This document shows, piece by piece, positions 1 through 5,903 of a stretch of DNA of 7,579 nt (position 1 is the stretch's first letter; each line of letters opens with the position of its first letter). Origin of the DNA: Bacilli bacterium. GTDB lineage: Bacteria > Bacillota_I > Bacilli_A > RF39 > UBA660. The notes beneath the pieces are model-generated. The model was given only the letters and a program-made list of their open reading frames with translations. It had not been told where the DNA came from and ran no database searches. The position numbers and the translations under genes were made by a program. The stretch lies in contig JAFPMR010000241.1 in NCBI GenBank assembly GCA_017411235.1, forward strand, positions 1-7,579, written 5' to 3'.

Positions 1-8
1 AAAAAAAG

Positions 9-14
9 TATAAA
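9..14 (+). promoter_or_regulatory. possible -10 box of the cyclophilin gene
   Basis: TATAAA lies about 29 bases before the ATG at 43, which would place the transcript start near 20 and leave room for the ribosome site at 31-38. Any -35 box would fall outside the window, so this rests on the -10 match alone in very AT-rich DNA. Confidence 0.3.
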
Positions 15-42
15 ATTTGCTAATATAAATAAAGGTGGTTTT

Positions 43-702
43 ATGAAAAAATATACAAAAATATTATTCCTAATGCTATGTGCTTTATTAGTAGTAGCAT
101 GTGGTAAAGACGAAAACAAAGAAAATAGTGGAAAAGAGGAAACTAAAGTGACAGAAGATATTAAAGAAGGAACAATCGAAGGTTACCATTTTAAAGAAAC
201 TGAAGAAGTAACAGATCGTGTTAAAATCCAAATGGAAAATGGTGATATCATTTTAATGGTATTATCAAACAGCCAAACACCTATTACTAAAGCTAATTTC
301 CAAAAATTAGTTAAAGAACATTTCTATGATGGTTTAATCTTCCATCGTGTAATTGATAACTTCATGATTCAAACAGGTGATCCAACAGGTACAGGTTATT
401 ATGGATCAGATGAAAAAATCAAAGGAGAGTTCAGCACAAATGGAGTTCAAAACGATTTAAAACATACAAGAGGAGTTGTATCAATGGCTAGATCAAATGA
501 TAAGAACTCTGCTTCAAGTCAATTCTTCATTTGTACAGTAGATTATCCATCACTAGATGGTGCATATGCTGCCTTTGGTAAAGTATTTGCTGGTATGGAA
601 AATGTTGATAAAATCGGTAAGACTGAAACTGATTCAAATGATCGTCCAGTAAAAGAACAAAAGATCAAGACTATTAGATTTATTGAATTAATTGAGGATT
701 AA
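43..702 (+). CDS. lipoprotein cyclophilin-type peptidyl-prolyl cis-trans isomerase
   Basis: This 219-residue protein should catalyse cis-trans isomerisation of Xaa-Pro bonds in proteins outside the membrane. Residues 1-20 are a lipoprotein signal (basic MKK, hydrophobic core, lipobox VVAC with Cys20), followed by a charged linker to about residue 55. The cyclophilin domain fills roughly 58-217. FHRVIDNFMIQTGD (100-113) carries the catalytic Arg102 and the pocket residues Phe107, Met108 and Gln110. SMAR (147-150) and SSQFFI (158-163) are the other core motifs. The position of human CypA Trp121 is Ser170 here (SLDG), and CypA His126 is Tyr; many bacterial cyclophilins vary at these sites. The start follows AAAGGTGG (31-38) at good spacing. 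The gene is monocistronic, closed by a terminator overlapping its stop codon. The family is clear; substrates are unknown, and export folding in the manner of PrsA is only an analogy. Confidence 0.95.
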   Translation: MKKYTKILFLMLCALLVVACGKDENKENSGKEETKVTEDIKEGTIEGYHFKETEEVTDRVKIQMENGDIILMVLSNSQTPITKANFQKLVKEHFYDGLIFHRVIDNFMIQTGDPTGTGYYGSDEKIKGEFSTNGVQNDLKHTRGVVSMARSNDKNSASSQFFICTVDYPSLDGAYAAFGKVFAGMENVDKIGKTETDSNDRPVKEQKIKTIRFIELIED

Positions 703-720
703 AAAAAATCCTTTTTTTTA
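694..720 (+). terminator. intrinsic terminator of the cyclophilin gene
   Basis: AGGATT (695-700) pairs with AATCCT (707-712) across a six-A loop, followed by a run of T from 712 to 719. The stop codon TAA (700-702) sits at the top of the stem and in the loop, so the terminator is built into the end of the gene. Confidence 0.75.
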
Positions 721-731
721 TTCTAAAAAAA

Positions 732-740
732 TGATAAAAT
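732..740 (+). promoter_or_regulatory. probable extended -10 promoter for the thioredoxin-like gene
   Basis: TGATAAAAT matches an extended -10 element (TG, one base, then TAAAAT). The only -35 candidate at 17 bp spacing is the T-tract of the previous terminator (712-717), which is poor. A start near 747 would give a leader of under 20 bases. A similar TGATATAAT occurs before the gene at 6512. Confidence 0.4.
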
Positions 741-753
741 TAAAAATGAAAAT

Positions 754-760
754 AGGTGAT
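754..760 (+). promoter_or_regulatory. ribosome binding site that fixes the start at 765
   Basis: AGGTGAT is a seven-base match to the Bacillota Shine-Dalgarno consensus AAGGAGGTGATCC. It lies four bases before ATG 765. An in-frame GTG at 756 lies inside this site and so is unlikely to be the start. Confidence 0.7.
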
Positions 761-764
761 TAAG

Positions 765-1664
765 ATGGAAGAAAAGAAAAAGACTACTCAAACTAGTAAA
801 AAGAAAAATAATAGTACTAGAAAGCCAGCTACTAAAACAACTCAAACTAAGAAAGTAGCTCCAAAGAAGACTACAAGTAAAAAAACAACACCTAAGAAAA
901 CACAACCTAAAAAAGTAGCACCTAAGAAAACTGCACCTAAGAAAGTAACAAAAAAGGTTGAAGAAGTAAAACCTGTAGAACCAGTAGCAAAAGTAGAAAC
1001 TAAAGAAGAAAAATTAGAAAAAACAATTATCTTCGATGGTAAACAAAATAAGAACTTAAAAGAAGTAGTAGAAAAACTAGAAGAACAAAATGTAGTAGTA
1101 GAAGATAAAGTAATCAAAAGAAGTAAAGTAAGAAAAATCTTAATAATAATTGTTGCAATAGGAATGGTACTAGTTGCAGCTGCATCTTTAGCATATATTT
1201 CTAGTCAAAGAAGAATAAATAGACATAGTAATGAAAGAACTGGAAGCAATATTCATGAAAAAGCTAAAGAAAACAAGATTGTTCCTGTAGAAGATACTGA
1301 AAAAGAAATAACAGACATTAAAGAAAAATATGAACACATCATAACAATCAATCTTGCTCAATTTGAAACAAAAGCTCTAAATAAAGATGACATGATTGTT
1401 TTAGTTGCCAGTAGTTCATGCAGTTCATGTATTAAATATGAACCAGATATTGAAGAAGTATTTAAAGAATTAGATAAAAAAATCTATCGTATCGATATTA
1501 AAGATATGAAAGAAGAAGAAATCAAAATTTTTAGATCTTACTATGCATTTACTGTTACACCAACAATTTTTGTTGTAAAAGATGGTATAGTTGTAGCAGA
1601 CACTGCAAAAACTGGAAGAATGTCACAAGAACAACTAAAAGAATGGTTAGATAAAAATAATTAA
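765..1664 (+). CDS. membrane-anchored thioredoxin-fold protein with Lys-rich repeat tail
   Basis: This 299-residue protein has three parts. Residues 1-66 are Lys/Thr/Pro-rich and resemble a histone H1-type tail, with pentapeptide repeats of (T/V)xPKK form at 31-60; a charged segment continues to about 124. Residues 125-146 form one membrane helix (ILIIIVAIGMVLVAAASLAY). The C-terminal part, from about 192, is thioredoxin-like: strand MIVLVAS, then CSSC (Cys219-Cys222), helix, and the cis-proline loop VTPTIF with Pro266. The CxxC and cis-Pro support a thiol-disulfide role, probably outside the membrane with the basic tail inside. The shape of the domain recalls bacteriocin-accessory thioredoxin-like proteins, but no bacteriocin gene is nearby and the substrate is unknown. 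The start at 765 is preferred over GTG 756 because of its ribosome site. The gene stands alone between two terminators. Confidence 0.85.
   Translation: MEEKKKTTQTSKKKNNSTRKPATKTTQTKKVAPKKTTSKKTTPKKTQPKKVAPKKTAPKKVTKKVEEVKPVEPVAKVETKEEKLEKTIIFDGKQNKNLKEVVEKLEEQNVVVEDKVIKRSKVRKILIIIVAIGMVLVAAASLAYISSQRRINRHSNERTGSNIHEKAKENKIVPVEDTEKEITDIKEKYEHIITINLAQFETKALNKDDMIVLVASSSCSSCIKYEPDIEEVFKELDKKIYRIDIKDMKEEEIKIFRSYYAFTVTPTIFVVKDGIVVADTAKTGRMSQEQLKEWLDKNN
855..944 (+). repeat. tandem 15-bp repeats encoding (T/V)xPKK
   Basis: Six consecutive codon blocks encode VAPKK, TTSKK, TTPKK, TQPKK, VAPKK and TAPKK (residues 31-60 of the thioredoxin-like protein), followed by the partial unit VTKK. Copies differ at the DNA level, mainly in the first two codons and AAA/AAG choice, so the repeat is diverged. 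Its copy number could differ between strains. Confidence 0.8.
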
Positions 1665-1665
1665 T

Positions 1666-1699
1666 GGAACTATAACAAAAAGTTATAGTCCTTTTTTTT
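1666..1699 (+). terminator. strong intrinsic terminator after the thioredoxin-like gene
   Basis: ACTATAAC (1669-1676) pairs with GTTATAGT (1682-1689) around an AAAAA loop. GG (1666-1667) and CC (1690-1691) extend the stem past a bulged A. Eight T follow at 1692-1699. Confidence 0.9.
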
Positions 1700-1712
1700 G
1701 CTATAACTTTTG

Positions 1713-1740
1713 TTGACAAAAGTAATAAAAAAGCTATAAT
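1713..1740 (+). promoter_or_regulatory. sigma-A promoter of the LysR-type gene
   Basis: A perfect -35 TTGACA (1713-1718) and a perfect -10 TATAAT (1735-1740) are separated by 16 bp. The predicted start near 1747 leaves a leader of about 20 bases that holds the ribosome site AGGAG (1757-1761). This is the best promoter match in the window. Confidence 0.85.
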
Positions 1741-1767
1741 AAACTTCATCGAAAAGAGGAGTTTTTT

Positions 1768-2688
1768 ATGGCACTTCCTTCAAATAATATTAACTTAAAT
1801 TTATATAGAATATTTTATACAGTAGCCAAAACAAAGAGTTTTTCAGAATCATCTAGAACTCTTCATATATCTCAACCTGCTATTTCTAAACATATTCAAA
1901 ACTTAGAATATGAATTAGGTACAATGTTATTCTATCGTACCAATAGAGGAATTGAGTTAACACCAGAAGCTATTAATCTTTTAGCATATGTTGAAAAAGC
2001 ATATAATTATTTATCTTTAGGTGAAAGAGAACTAGAAGAGAGTAAAGAATTAACCAAAGGTAAAATATCCATTGGTGTACCTACTATAATTGGTTCTTTC
2101 TATATTAAAACATATCTAAAAACATTCTTAAAAGAACATCCTAACATTAATGTAGAAATGATTAATACAAACGAAAGAAGATTAATGGAATTATTTAACC
2201 AACATACAATAGATTTAATAATACTTCCAAATAGTATTAGAGCTAACAAAGAATATAAAACAGTAGAAATAAAACAAGAAGAGTATTGCTTTGCTTATAG
2301 TAAAACAATACCTTATAACACTATTACTACTTTAGAAGAAATAATGACTAAACCATTAATATTACCATCTAATTCTACAAAAGCTAGAAAAGACTTAGAT
2401 AACATTCTAAATGAATTAAATCTAAATCCTAATCCAATTATGGAATTAGATCAAACTGATTCAATTCTAACTTATACTAAAGAAGAATTAGGTATTGGTT
2501 ATTTACCAAAAAGTGTAGTACTTGCTAATCCCGACTTGGATATTATAAATATCGAAACAGAACTACCAACTACAAGTATAACCTTGGTATATGATGAAAA
2601 TGGTTTAACAACAGCTGCTAAAACATTTATAACTATTCTAACAAATAGTACAGTATTAACAGAAAACAAAGAACTAGAAAATCTATAA
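1768..2688 (+). CDS. LysR-type transcriptional regulator
   Basis: The 306-residue length is typical of the LysR family. Residues 9-66 form the winged helix-turn-helix (LNLYRIFYTVAKTKSFSESS, then ISQPAISKHIQNLEYELG and the wing FYRTNRGIELT), with a dimerisation helix at about 68-95. The effector-binding domain runs from about 97 (KGKISIGVP) to 293 in two lobes. Its ligand cannot be read from sequence; Cys174 is its only cysteine. The gene has its own near-consensus promoter and ends in a hairpin, so it is a single unit lying 103 bases upstream of the suf operon on the same strand. LysR regulators often act on neighbouring genes, usually divergent ones, so control of suf is possible but unproven. 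The palindrome ATAAC-N5-GTTAT upstream (1672-1686) could be an autoregulatory LysR box. Confidence 0.93.
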   Translation: MALPSNNINLNLYRIFYTVAKTKSFSESSRTLHISQPAISKHIQNLEYELGTMLFYRTNRGIELTPEAINLLAYVEKAYNYLSLGERELEESKELTKGKISIGVPTIIGSFYIKTYLKTFLKEHPNINVEMINTNERRLMELFNQHTIDLIILPNSIRANKEYKTVEIKQEEYCFAYSKTIPYNTITTLEEIMTKPLILPSNSTKARKDLDNILNELNLNPNPIMELDQTDSILTYTKEELGIGYLPKSVVLANPDLDIINIETELPTTSITLVYDENGLTTAAKTFITILTNSTVLTENKELENL

Positions 2689-2705
2689 TTATATAGATTT
2701 TTTTC
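2678..2705 (+). terminator. intrinsic terminator of the LysR-type gene
   Basis: AAAATCTATA (2678-2687) pairs with TATAGATTTT (2692-2701) around an ATTA loop, and the T-run continues to 2704. The stem is AT-rich and therefore weak. The stop codon (2686-2688) lies inside the hairpin. Confidence 0.6.
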
Positions 2706-2719
2706 TTTTAAATAGCAAA

Positions 2720-2748
2720 TTTACAAATACCCCCCAGTAGTATATAGA
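2720..2748 (+). promoter_or_regulatory. promoter of the suf operon
   Basis: TTTACA (2720-2725) and TATAGA (2743-2748) are separated by exactly 17 bp, each one base from the sigma-A consensus for its box. The expected start near 2755 gives a leader of about 37 bases before sufC. The spacer contains a C-tract palindrome, listed separately, that overlaps the -10 box. Confidence 0.65.
2727..2743 (+). promoter_or_regulatory. candidate repressor operator in the suf promoter spacer
   Basis: ATAC-CCCCCAGTA-GTAT has 4-bp palindromic arms around a run of six C (2730-2735), a striking base composition in this AT-rich DNA. It sits between -35 and -10, where a bound repressor would block RNA polymerase. 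The ATAC/GTAT arms with a C-run recall sites of CsoR/CstR-type repressors (copper or persulfide sensing). This is pattern resemblance only, and no such regulator gene is in the window. Confidence 0.4.
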
Positions 2749-2791
2749 CATTACTAATAATTGGTGCTAAAATACTTTCAGGTGGTTAACT

Positions 2792-3532
2792 ATGTTAAGT
2801 ATAAAAAACGTTAGCGTTACAGCTGACAACAAAGAAATATTACATGATTTTAGTTTAGATATTAATGATGGTGAAATTCATGCTTTAATGGGACCTAATG
2901 GTGTTGGAAAATCTACTATCTGTCGTGCAATCTTAAAAGATCCAAACTATGAAGTAACTAGTGGTGACATTATCTATAATGATAAAAATCTAAAGGAATT
3001 AACAACTACAGAAATAAGTAGATTAGGTATCATGATGATTACTCAATCTCCAATAGCTATCGAAGGTGTAACTAATGCTGAAATGTTACGTCTAGCTTTA
3101 TCAGAAAGAACTGGCGAACATGTTGATATCTTTAAATTTTCTAAAGAAGCTAAAGCAATCTGTGAAAAACTATCTATTCCAGAAAACTTCTTGCATCGAG
3201 ATATAAATGATGGAATGTCTGGTGGCGAAAGAAAGAAAAATGAATTACTACATGTCTGGATGTTAAAACCATCATTTCTAATCTTAGACGAAGTAGATTC
3301 AGGATTAGACGTAGATGCTTTAAAAATAGTTGCAGAATCTTTAAAAGAATATCATAGCGAAACAAATTGTTCTATTCTTTTAATAACACATAATCCTAAA
3401 CTATTAGAAATACTAAAACCAGATTATATTCATATCTTAAAGAACAAAAAAATAATAAAGACTGGTGACTATTCATTATCTAGTGAAATAGAAAAATATG
3501 GATTTAAAGATATGAGTGATGATAATGAATAA
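2792..3532 (+). CDS. sufC: SufC, ATPase of the SUF Fe-S cluster assembly complex
   Basis: SufC is the cytosolic ABC-type ATPase that binds SufB/SufD and drives the shape changes of the Fe-S scaffold. At 246 residues it is the usual length. Walker A is GPNGVGKST (34-42), the Q-loop glutamine is Gln85, the signature is MSGGERKKNE (142-151), Walker B is FLILDE (162-167), the D-loop is SGLD (170-173) and the switch histidine is His200 (LLITH). The stretch DEVDSGLDVDALKIVAE is close to the highly conserved SufC version, which separates it from transporter ATPases, and no permease is nearby. The ATG follows AGGTGG (2780-2785). It is the first gene of the operon, and its last codons overlap the start of the SufD-like gene, implying translational coupling. 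Confidence 0.97.
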   Translation: MLSIKNVSVTADNKEILHDFSLDINDGEIHALMGPNGVGKSTICRAILKDPNYEVTSGDIIYNDKNLKELTTTEISRLGIMMITQSPIAIEGVTNAEMLRLALSERTGEHVDIFKFSKEAKAICEKLSIPENFLHRDINDGMSGGERKKNELLHVWMLKPSFLILDEVDSGLDVDALKIVAESLKEYHSETNCSILLITHNPKLLEILKPDYIHILKNKKIIKTGDYSLSSEIEKYGFKDMSDDNE

Positions 3533-4217
3533 AATAACAATAACAAAAGAAGATTTATTAGAACTAAAAGATAACGTAGTTGACTTAGATATAAATGTTA
3601 ATAAATTAACAATTAGAGTAAAAGGAAAAGTTCTAATAAATGAATTAAGTATTAAAGAAAACGAAAATCTTGATTTAACAATAGATGTTGAACCACAAAG
3701 TTCATTAATCTATAATCGTTTCTTGATTCATAATATTATGAATAACAAAGTAACAATAAACCAAGATCATCAAAGTAGTGTTAATTTTAATTACTCATTT
3801 ATTGCTAATGATAAATGTCATTTAACAATTGATACTAACTTATGTGGTAATGATAACGAATCAGAAATAAACATAAAAGCAGTAACTGAAAAAGATGGTG
3901 CTGCAACAATAATTGGTACAGCAGATGCTAAAGAAAAAATAGTAAACAATGATTTAGTAGAAAGTATAAAAGTACTAGTATTAAATAATGAAGAAAGTGT
4001 TTGTATACCAAATCTATTAGTAGCAACAAATGATGTAACAGTAAATCATGCTTGTACAATAAGTTCAATAGATAAAAATGAATTATTCTACTTAGAATCA
4101 AAAGGCTTAAGCGAAGAAGATTCAATTAGATTAATAAAAAATGGTTACTTAATAGGTAATCTAAGTATTAATGAAGAAATAAAAAAAGAAATTCTAAATA
4201 TGATAGAAGGTGAATAA
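3525..4217 (+). CDS. sufD: short SufD-like (SufB/SufD family) Fe-S scaffold protein
   Basis: At 230 residues this is about half the usual SufB or SufD length (over 400). The C-terminal third is clearly family-like: IPNLLVATNDVTVNHACTIS (161-180), then LFYLESKGLSEEDSIRLIKNGYL (187-209). The middle has the alternating pattern expected of the beta-helix. The N-terminal helical domain and part of the helix are missing. His175 in NHACT matches the conserved SufD histidine (HGAT; His360 in E. coli). The SufB cysteine (E. coli Cys405) aligns with a Val here, so it is more SufD-like than SufB-like. Cysteines are at 98, 107, 160 and 177. No lost half is hidden upstream, because sufC overlaps its start. 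The start is uncertain: GTG 3516, ATG 3519 and ATG 3525 are in frame. ATG 3525 is preferred because GAGTG (3514-3518) lies six bases upstream. Confidence 0.82.
   Translation: MNKITITKEDLLELKDNVVDLDINVNKLTIRVKGKVLINELSIKENENLDLTIDVEPQSSLIYNRFLIHNIMNNKVTINQDHQSSVNFNYSFIANDKCHLTIDTNLCGNDNESEINIKAVTEKDGAATIIGTADAKEKIVNNDLVESIKVLVLNNEESVCIPNLLVATNDVTVNHACTISSIDKNELFYLESKGLSEEDSIRLIKNGYLIGNLSINEEIKKEILNMIEGE
4207..4212 (+). promoter_or_regulatory. ribosome binding site that fixes the sufS start
   Basis: AAGGTG lies six bases before ATG 4219 and within the last codons of the SufD-like gene. The in-frame GTG at 4210 is part of this site, so the shorter reading is preferred. The preceding stop ends at 4217, one base before the ATG. 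Confidence 0.7.
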
Positions 4218-4218
4218 T

Positions 4219-5415
4219 ATGAATAGAGAAGACTTTCCAATGATGAATACAGGTTATATATATTTAGATAATGGTGCAACTACTTGGAAATCAAATAAAG
4301 TCTTAAATAGCATTACTGAATACTATACAAACTATACAGCTAATGCTCATCGTGGCGATTATGATTTATCACTAAGAGTAGACAAAGAATATGAAAGTAC
4401 TAGAGAAGTAGTAAGAAGCTTTATTAATGCTAAGAGAAAAGAAGAAATAGTATTCACTAGTGGAACAACTGATTCTCTAAATATTATTGCTGAAGGTTAT
4501 TTTAGACATCATCTAAATAAAGATGATGAAATAATAATAACTTATAGTGAACATGCATCAAATGTCTTACCTTGGTTTAGATTACAAAATGAAATAGGTG
4601 CTAAAGTAGTTTATTGTCCTCTAAACGAAAACCATGAAGTAACAATAGAAAACTTAAAAAAAGTAATAAATAATAAAACAAAAGTTATTTCTTTAGCACA
4701 TATAACTAATGTAATTGGCGATGTAAGACCAATAAAAGAAATATGTTCTCTAGCACATGAAAACAATATCTTAGTAGTAGTAGACGGAGCACAAAGTATT
4801 CCTCATATTAAAACAGATGTCCAAGACCTAGATATAGACTTTCTAGCATTCTCTGGTCATAAAATGACTGGACCTACAGGTATTGGTGTTTTATATGCAA
4901 AATATGATTTATTAAATGAAATAAAACCAATTAATCTAGGCGGTGGTATGAATGAAGAATTCGATACACCAGACACAATAGAACTAAAACCAATTCCTAC
5001 AAGACTAGAAGCAGGAACACCTAATATAGAAGGCGTAATAGGTTTAAAAGCTGCTATAGAATATTTAGAAAAAATAGGAATGAATAACATTCATCAACAT
5101 GAACTAAAACTAAGAAATCTATTAGTTCAAAAACTAAAAGAAATACCACATGTAACTATTTATAACGAACATAGTAACTCTGGTATCGTAGCGTTCAATG
5201 TTGATGGTGTATTCGCTCAAGACGTAGCAGTTTATTTAAACAAACATAAAGTATGCGTAAGAGCAGGTAATCACTGTGCTAAAGTCTTAAAAAATGAAAT
5301 AAAAGTAGCTAATACAGTAAGAGCAAGTATTTATTTATATAATACAGAAGAAGAAATACTTAAATTAGTAGAATTACTACGTAATAAAGATAAAGTAATA
5401 AAAGAAATGCTATAG
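4219..5415 (+). CDS. sufS: SufS, group II cysteine desulfurase
   Basis: SufS is a PLP enzyme that turns cysteine into alanine and holds the sulfur as a persulfide for transfer to SufU. The 398-residue length is normal. Visible landmarks are YLDNGATT (15-22; usually DNAATT), SEHASN with His112 stacking on PLP, VVVDGAQS with Asp189 and Gln192, the PLP-binding Lys215 in FSGHKMTGPTGIGVLY, and the active-site Cys353 in RAGNHCAKVL. Arg368 (NTVRAS) is the substrate-binding arginine. The RAGxHCA loop type marks the group II (SufS) class rather than IscS/NifS. It lies between the SufD-like gene and sufU, as in Bacillus. Translation of sufU is probably coupled, since the sufU ribosome site overlaps the sufS stop codon. 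Function is confident from intact catalytic residues. Confidence 0.97.
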   Translation: MNREDFPMMNTGYIYLDNGATTWKSNKVLNSITEYYTNYTANAHRGDYDLSLRVDKEYESTREVVRSFINAKRKEEIVFTSGTTDSLNIIAEGYFRHHLNKDDEIIITYSEHASNVLPWFRLQNEIGAKVVYCPLNENHEVTIENLKKVINNKTKVISLAHITNVIGDVRPIKEICSLAHENNILVVVDGAQSIPHIKTDVQDLDIDFLAFSGHKMTGPTGIGVLYAKYDLLNEIKPINLGGGMNEEFDTPDTIELKPIPTRLEAGTPNIEGVIGLKAAIEYLEKIGMNNIHQHELKLRNLLVQKLKEIPHVTIYNEHSNSGIVAFNVDGVFAQDVAVYLNKHKVCVRAGNHCAKVLKNEIKVANTVRASIYLYNTEEEILKLVELLRNKDKVIKEML

Positions 5416-5419
5416 GAGG
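5414..5419 (+). promoter_or_regulatory. strong ribosome binding site of sufU
   Basis: AGGAGG overlaps the sufS TAG stop (5413-5415) and lies five bases before ATG 5425. It is the only full AGGAGG among the ribosome sites here, and suggests high output of SufU or reinitiation by ribosomes finishing sufS. Confidence 0.8.
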
Positions 5420-5424
5420 TATCT

Positions 5425-5862
5425 ATGGATTCTAATTTAAAAAAAGAACTAATAATGGAACATTATACAAATCCTTTAAATAGAGGAACTATAGATGATC
5501 CTAAATACATAAAAACAAGATCTAAAGCTGAAACTTGTATAGATGATATAACACTATATGTTCTAATTGAAGATGACATCATCAAAGATATTCATTTCGA
5601 AGGAGAAGCCTGTGCTATTTCAACATCTGCAACTTCTATAATGACCAAGCTATTAAAAGGTAAAACAGTAAAAGAAGTAAAAGAATTAATAAAAGAATAC
5701 TACGAAATGATAGAAGGTCATGAACATAACGAAGACTTACTTGAAGAAGCATGTTGTTATGATGAAATCTATAAACAGGAAAACAGAAAAGGATGTGCTA
5801 CAATTCCTTGGAGAGGAATTGAAAAAGCCATCATCGAATATGAAAACAAGAATGCCAAGTAG
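5425..5862 (+). CDS. sufU: SufU, zinc-dependent sulfur acceptor for SufS
   Basis: SufU takes the persulfide sulfur from SufS and passes it on toward the scaffold; in Bacillus its zinc site exchanges ligands with SufS. The 145-residue length is normal. The four zinc ligands are all present: Cys38 and Asp40 (ETCIDD), Cys63 (GEACAISTSA) and Cys124 (RKGCATIPWRG). These match Bacillus Cys41, Asp43, Cys66 and Cys128. The region before Cys124, with HEHNEDLLEEAC, is the SufU-specific insertion that separates the family from IscU scaffolds. Cys110-Cys111 is an extra adjacent pair. In Bacillus sufB would come next, but here a terminator overlaps the stop codon, so sufU is the last gene of the operon. 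Confidence 0.96.
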   Translation: MDSNLKKELIMEHYTNPLNRGTIDDPKYIKTRSKAETCIDDITLYVLIEDDIIKDIHFEGEACAISTSATSIMTKLLKGKTVKEVKELIKEYYEMIEGHEHNEDLLEEACCYDEIYKQENRKGCATIPWRGIEKAIIEYENKNAK

Positions 5863-5872
5863 CATTCTTTTC
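5848..5872 (+). terminator. terminator at the end of the suf operon
   Basis: AAGAATGC (5848-5855) pairs perfectly with GCATTCTT (5862-5869) around CAAGTA, followed by a short T-rich tail (5868-5873). The sufU stop (5860-5862) lies at the loop. The short T-run means some read-through into lepB is possible. Confidence 0.65.
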
Positions 5873-5874
5873 TA

Positions 5875-5903
5875 TTGTTATTAAAATATCAAAGTGATAA
5901 TAT
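5875..5903 (+). promoter_or_regulatory. probable promoter of lepB
   Basis: TTGTTA (5875-5880) and TAATAT (5898-5903) are 17 bp apart, and the -10 is preceded by TG at 5895-5896, giving an extended -10. A start near 5910 would give a very short leader that includes the ribosome site AAGGTGA (5912-5918). The small palindrome TATCA-N3-TGATA (5887-5899) lies across the spacer and -10. Confidence 0.5.

Noticed and set aside
855..944. Repeat block as a CRISPR or mobile-element feature
   Set aside because: The repeats are in frame, 15 bp, diverged and encode a consistent pentapeptide, so they are protein-level repeats.
723..1117. Two open frames on the minus strand rich in Phe, Leu and Ser
   Set aside because: They are mirror images of the Lys-rich repeat region of the thioredoxin-like gene, with no ribosome site and no family resemblance.
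2689..2791. A riboswitch or attenuator in the suf leader
   Set aside because: The leader after the predicted start is only about 37 bases, with no stable hairpin or T-run.
3516..3524. GTG 3516 or ATG 3519 as start of the SufD-like gene
   Set aside because: Not excluded, but neither has a better ribosome site than ATG 3525; the difference is two or three residues.
2792..3532. SufC as an ordinary ABC transporter ATPase
   Set aside because: The SufC-specific Walker B and D-loop context and the suf neighbours fit; no permease or binding protein is present.
1555..5090. Other short minus-strand open frames within the thioredoxin-like, sufC, SufD-like and sufS genes
   Set aside because: Each lies opposite a well-supported gene, has no ribosome site and reads as low-complexity Leu/Ile-rich sequence.
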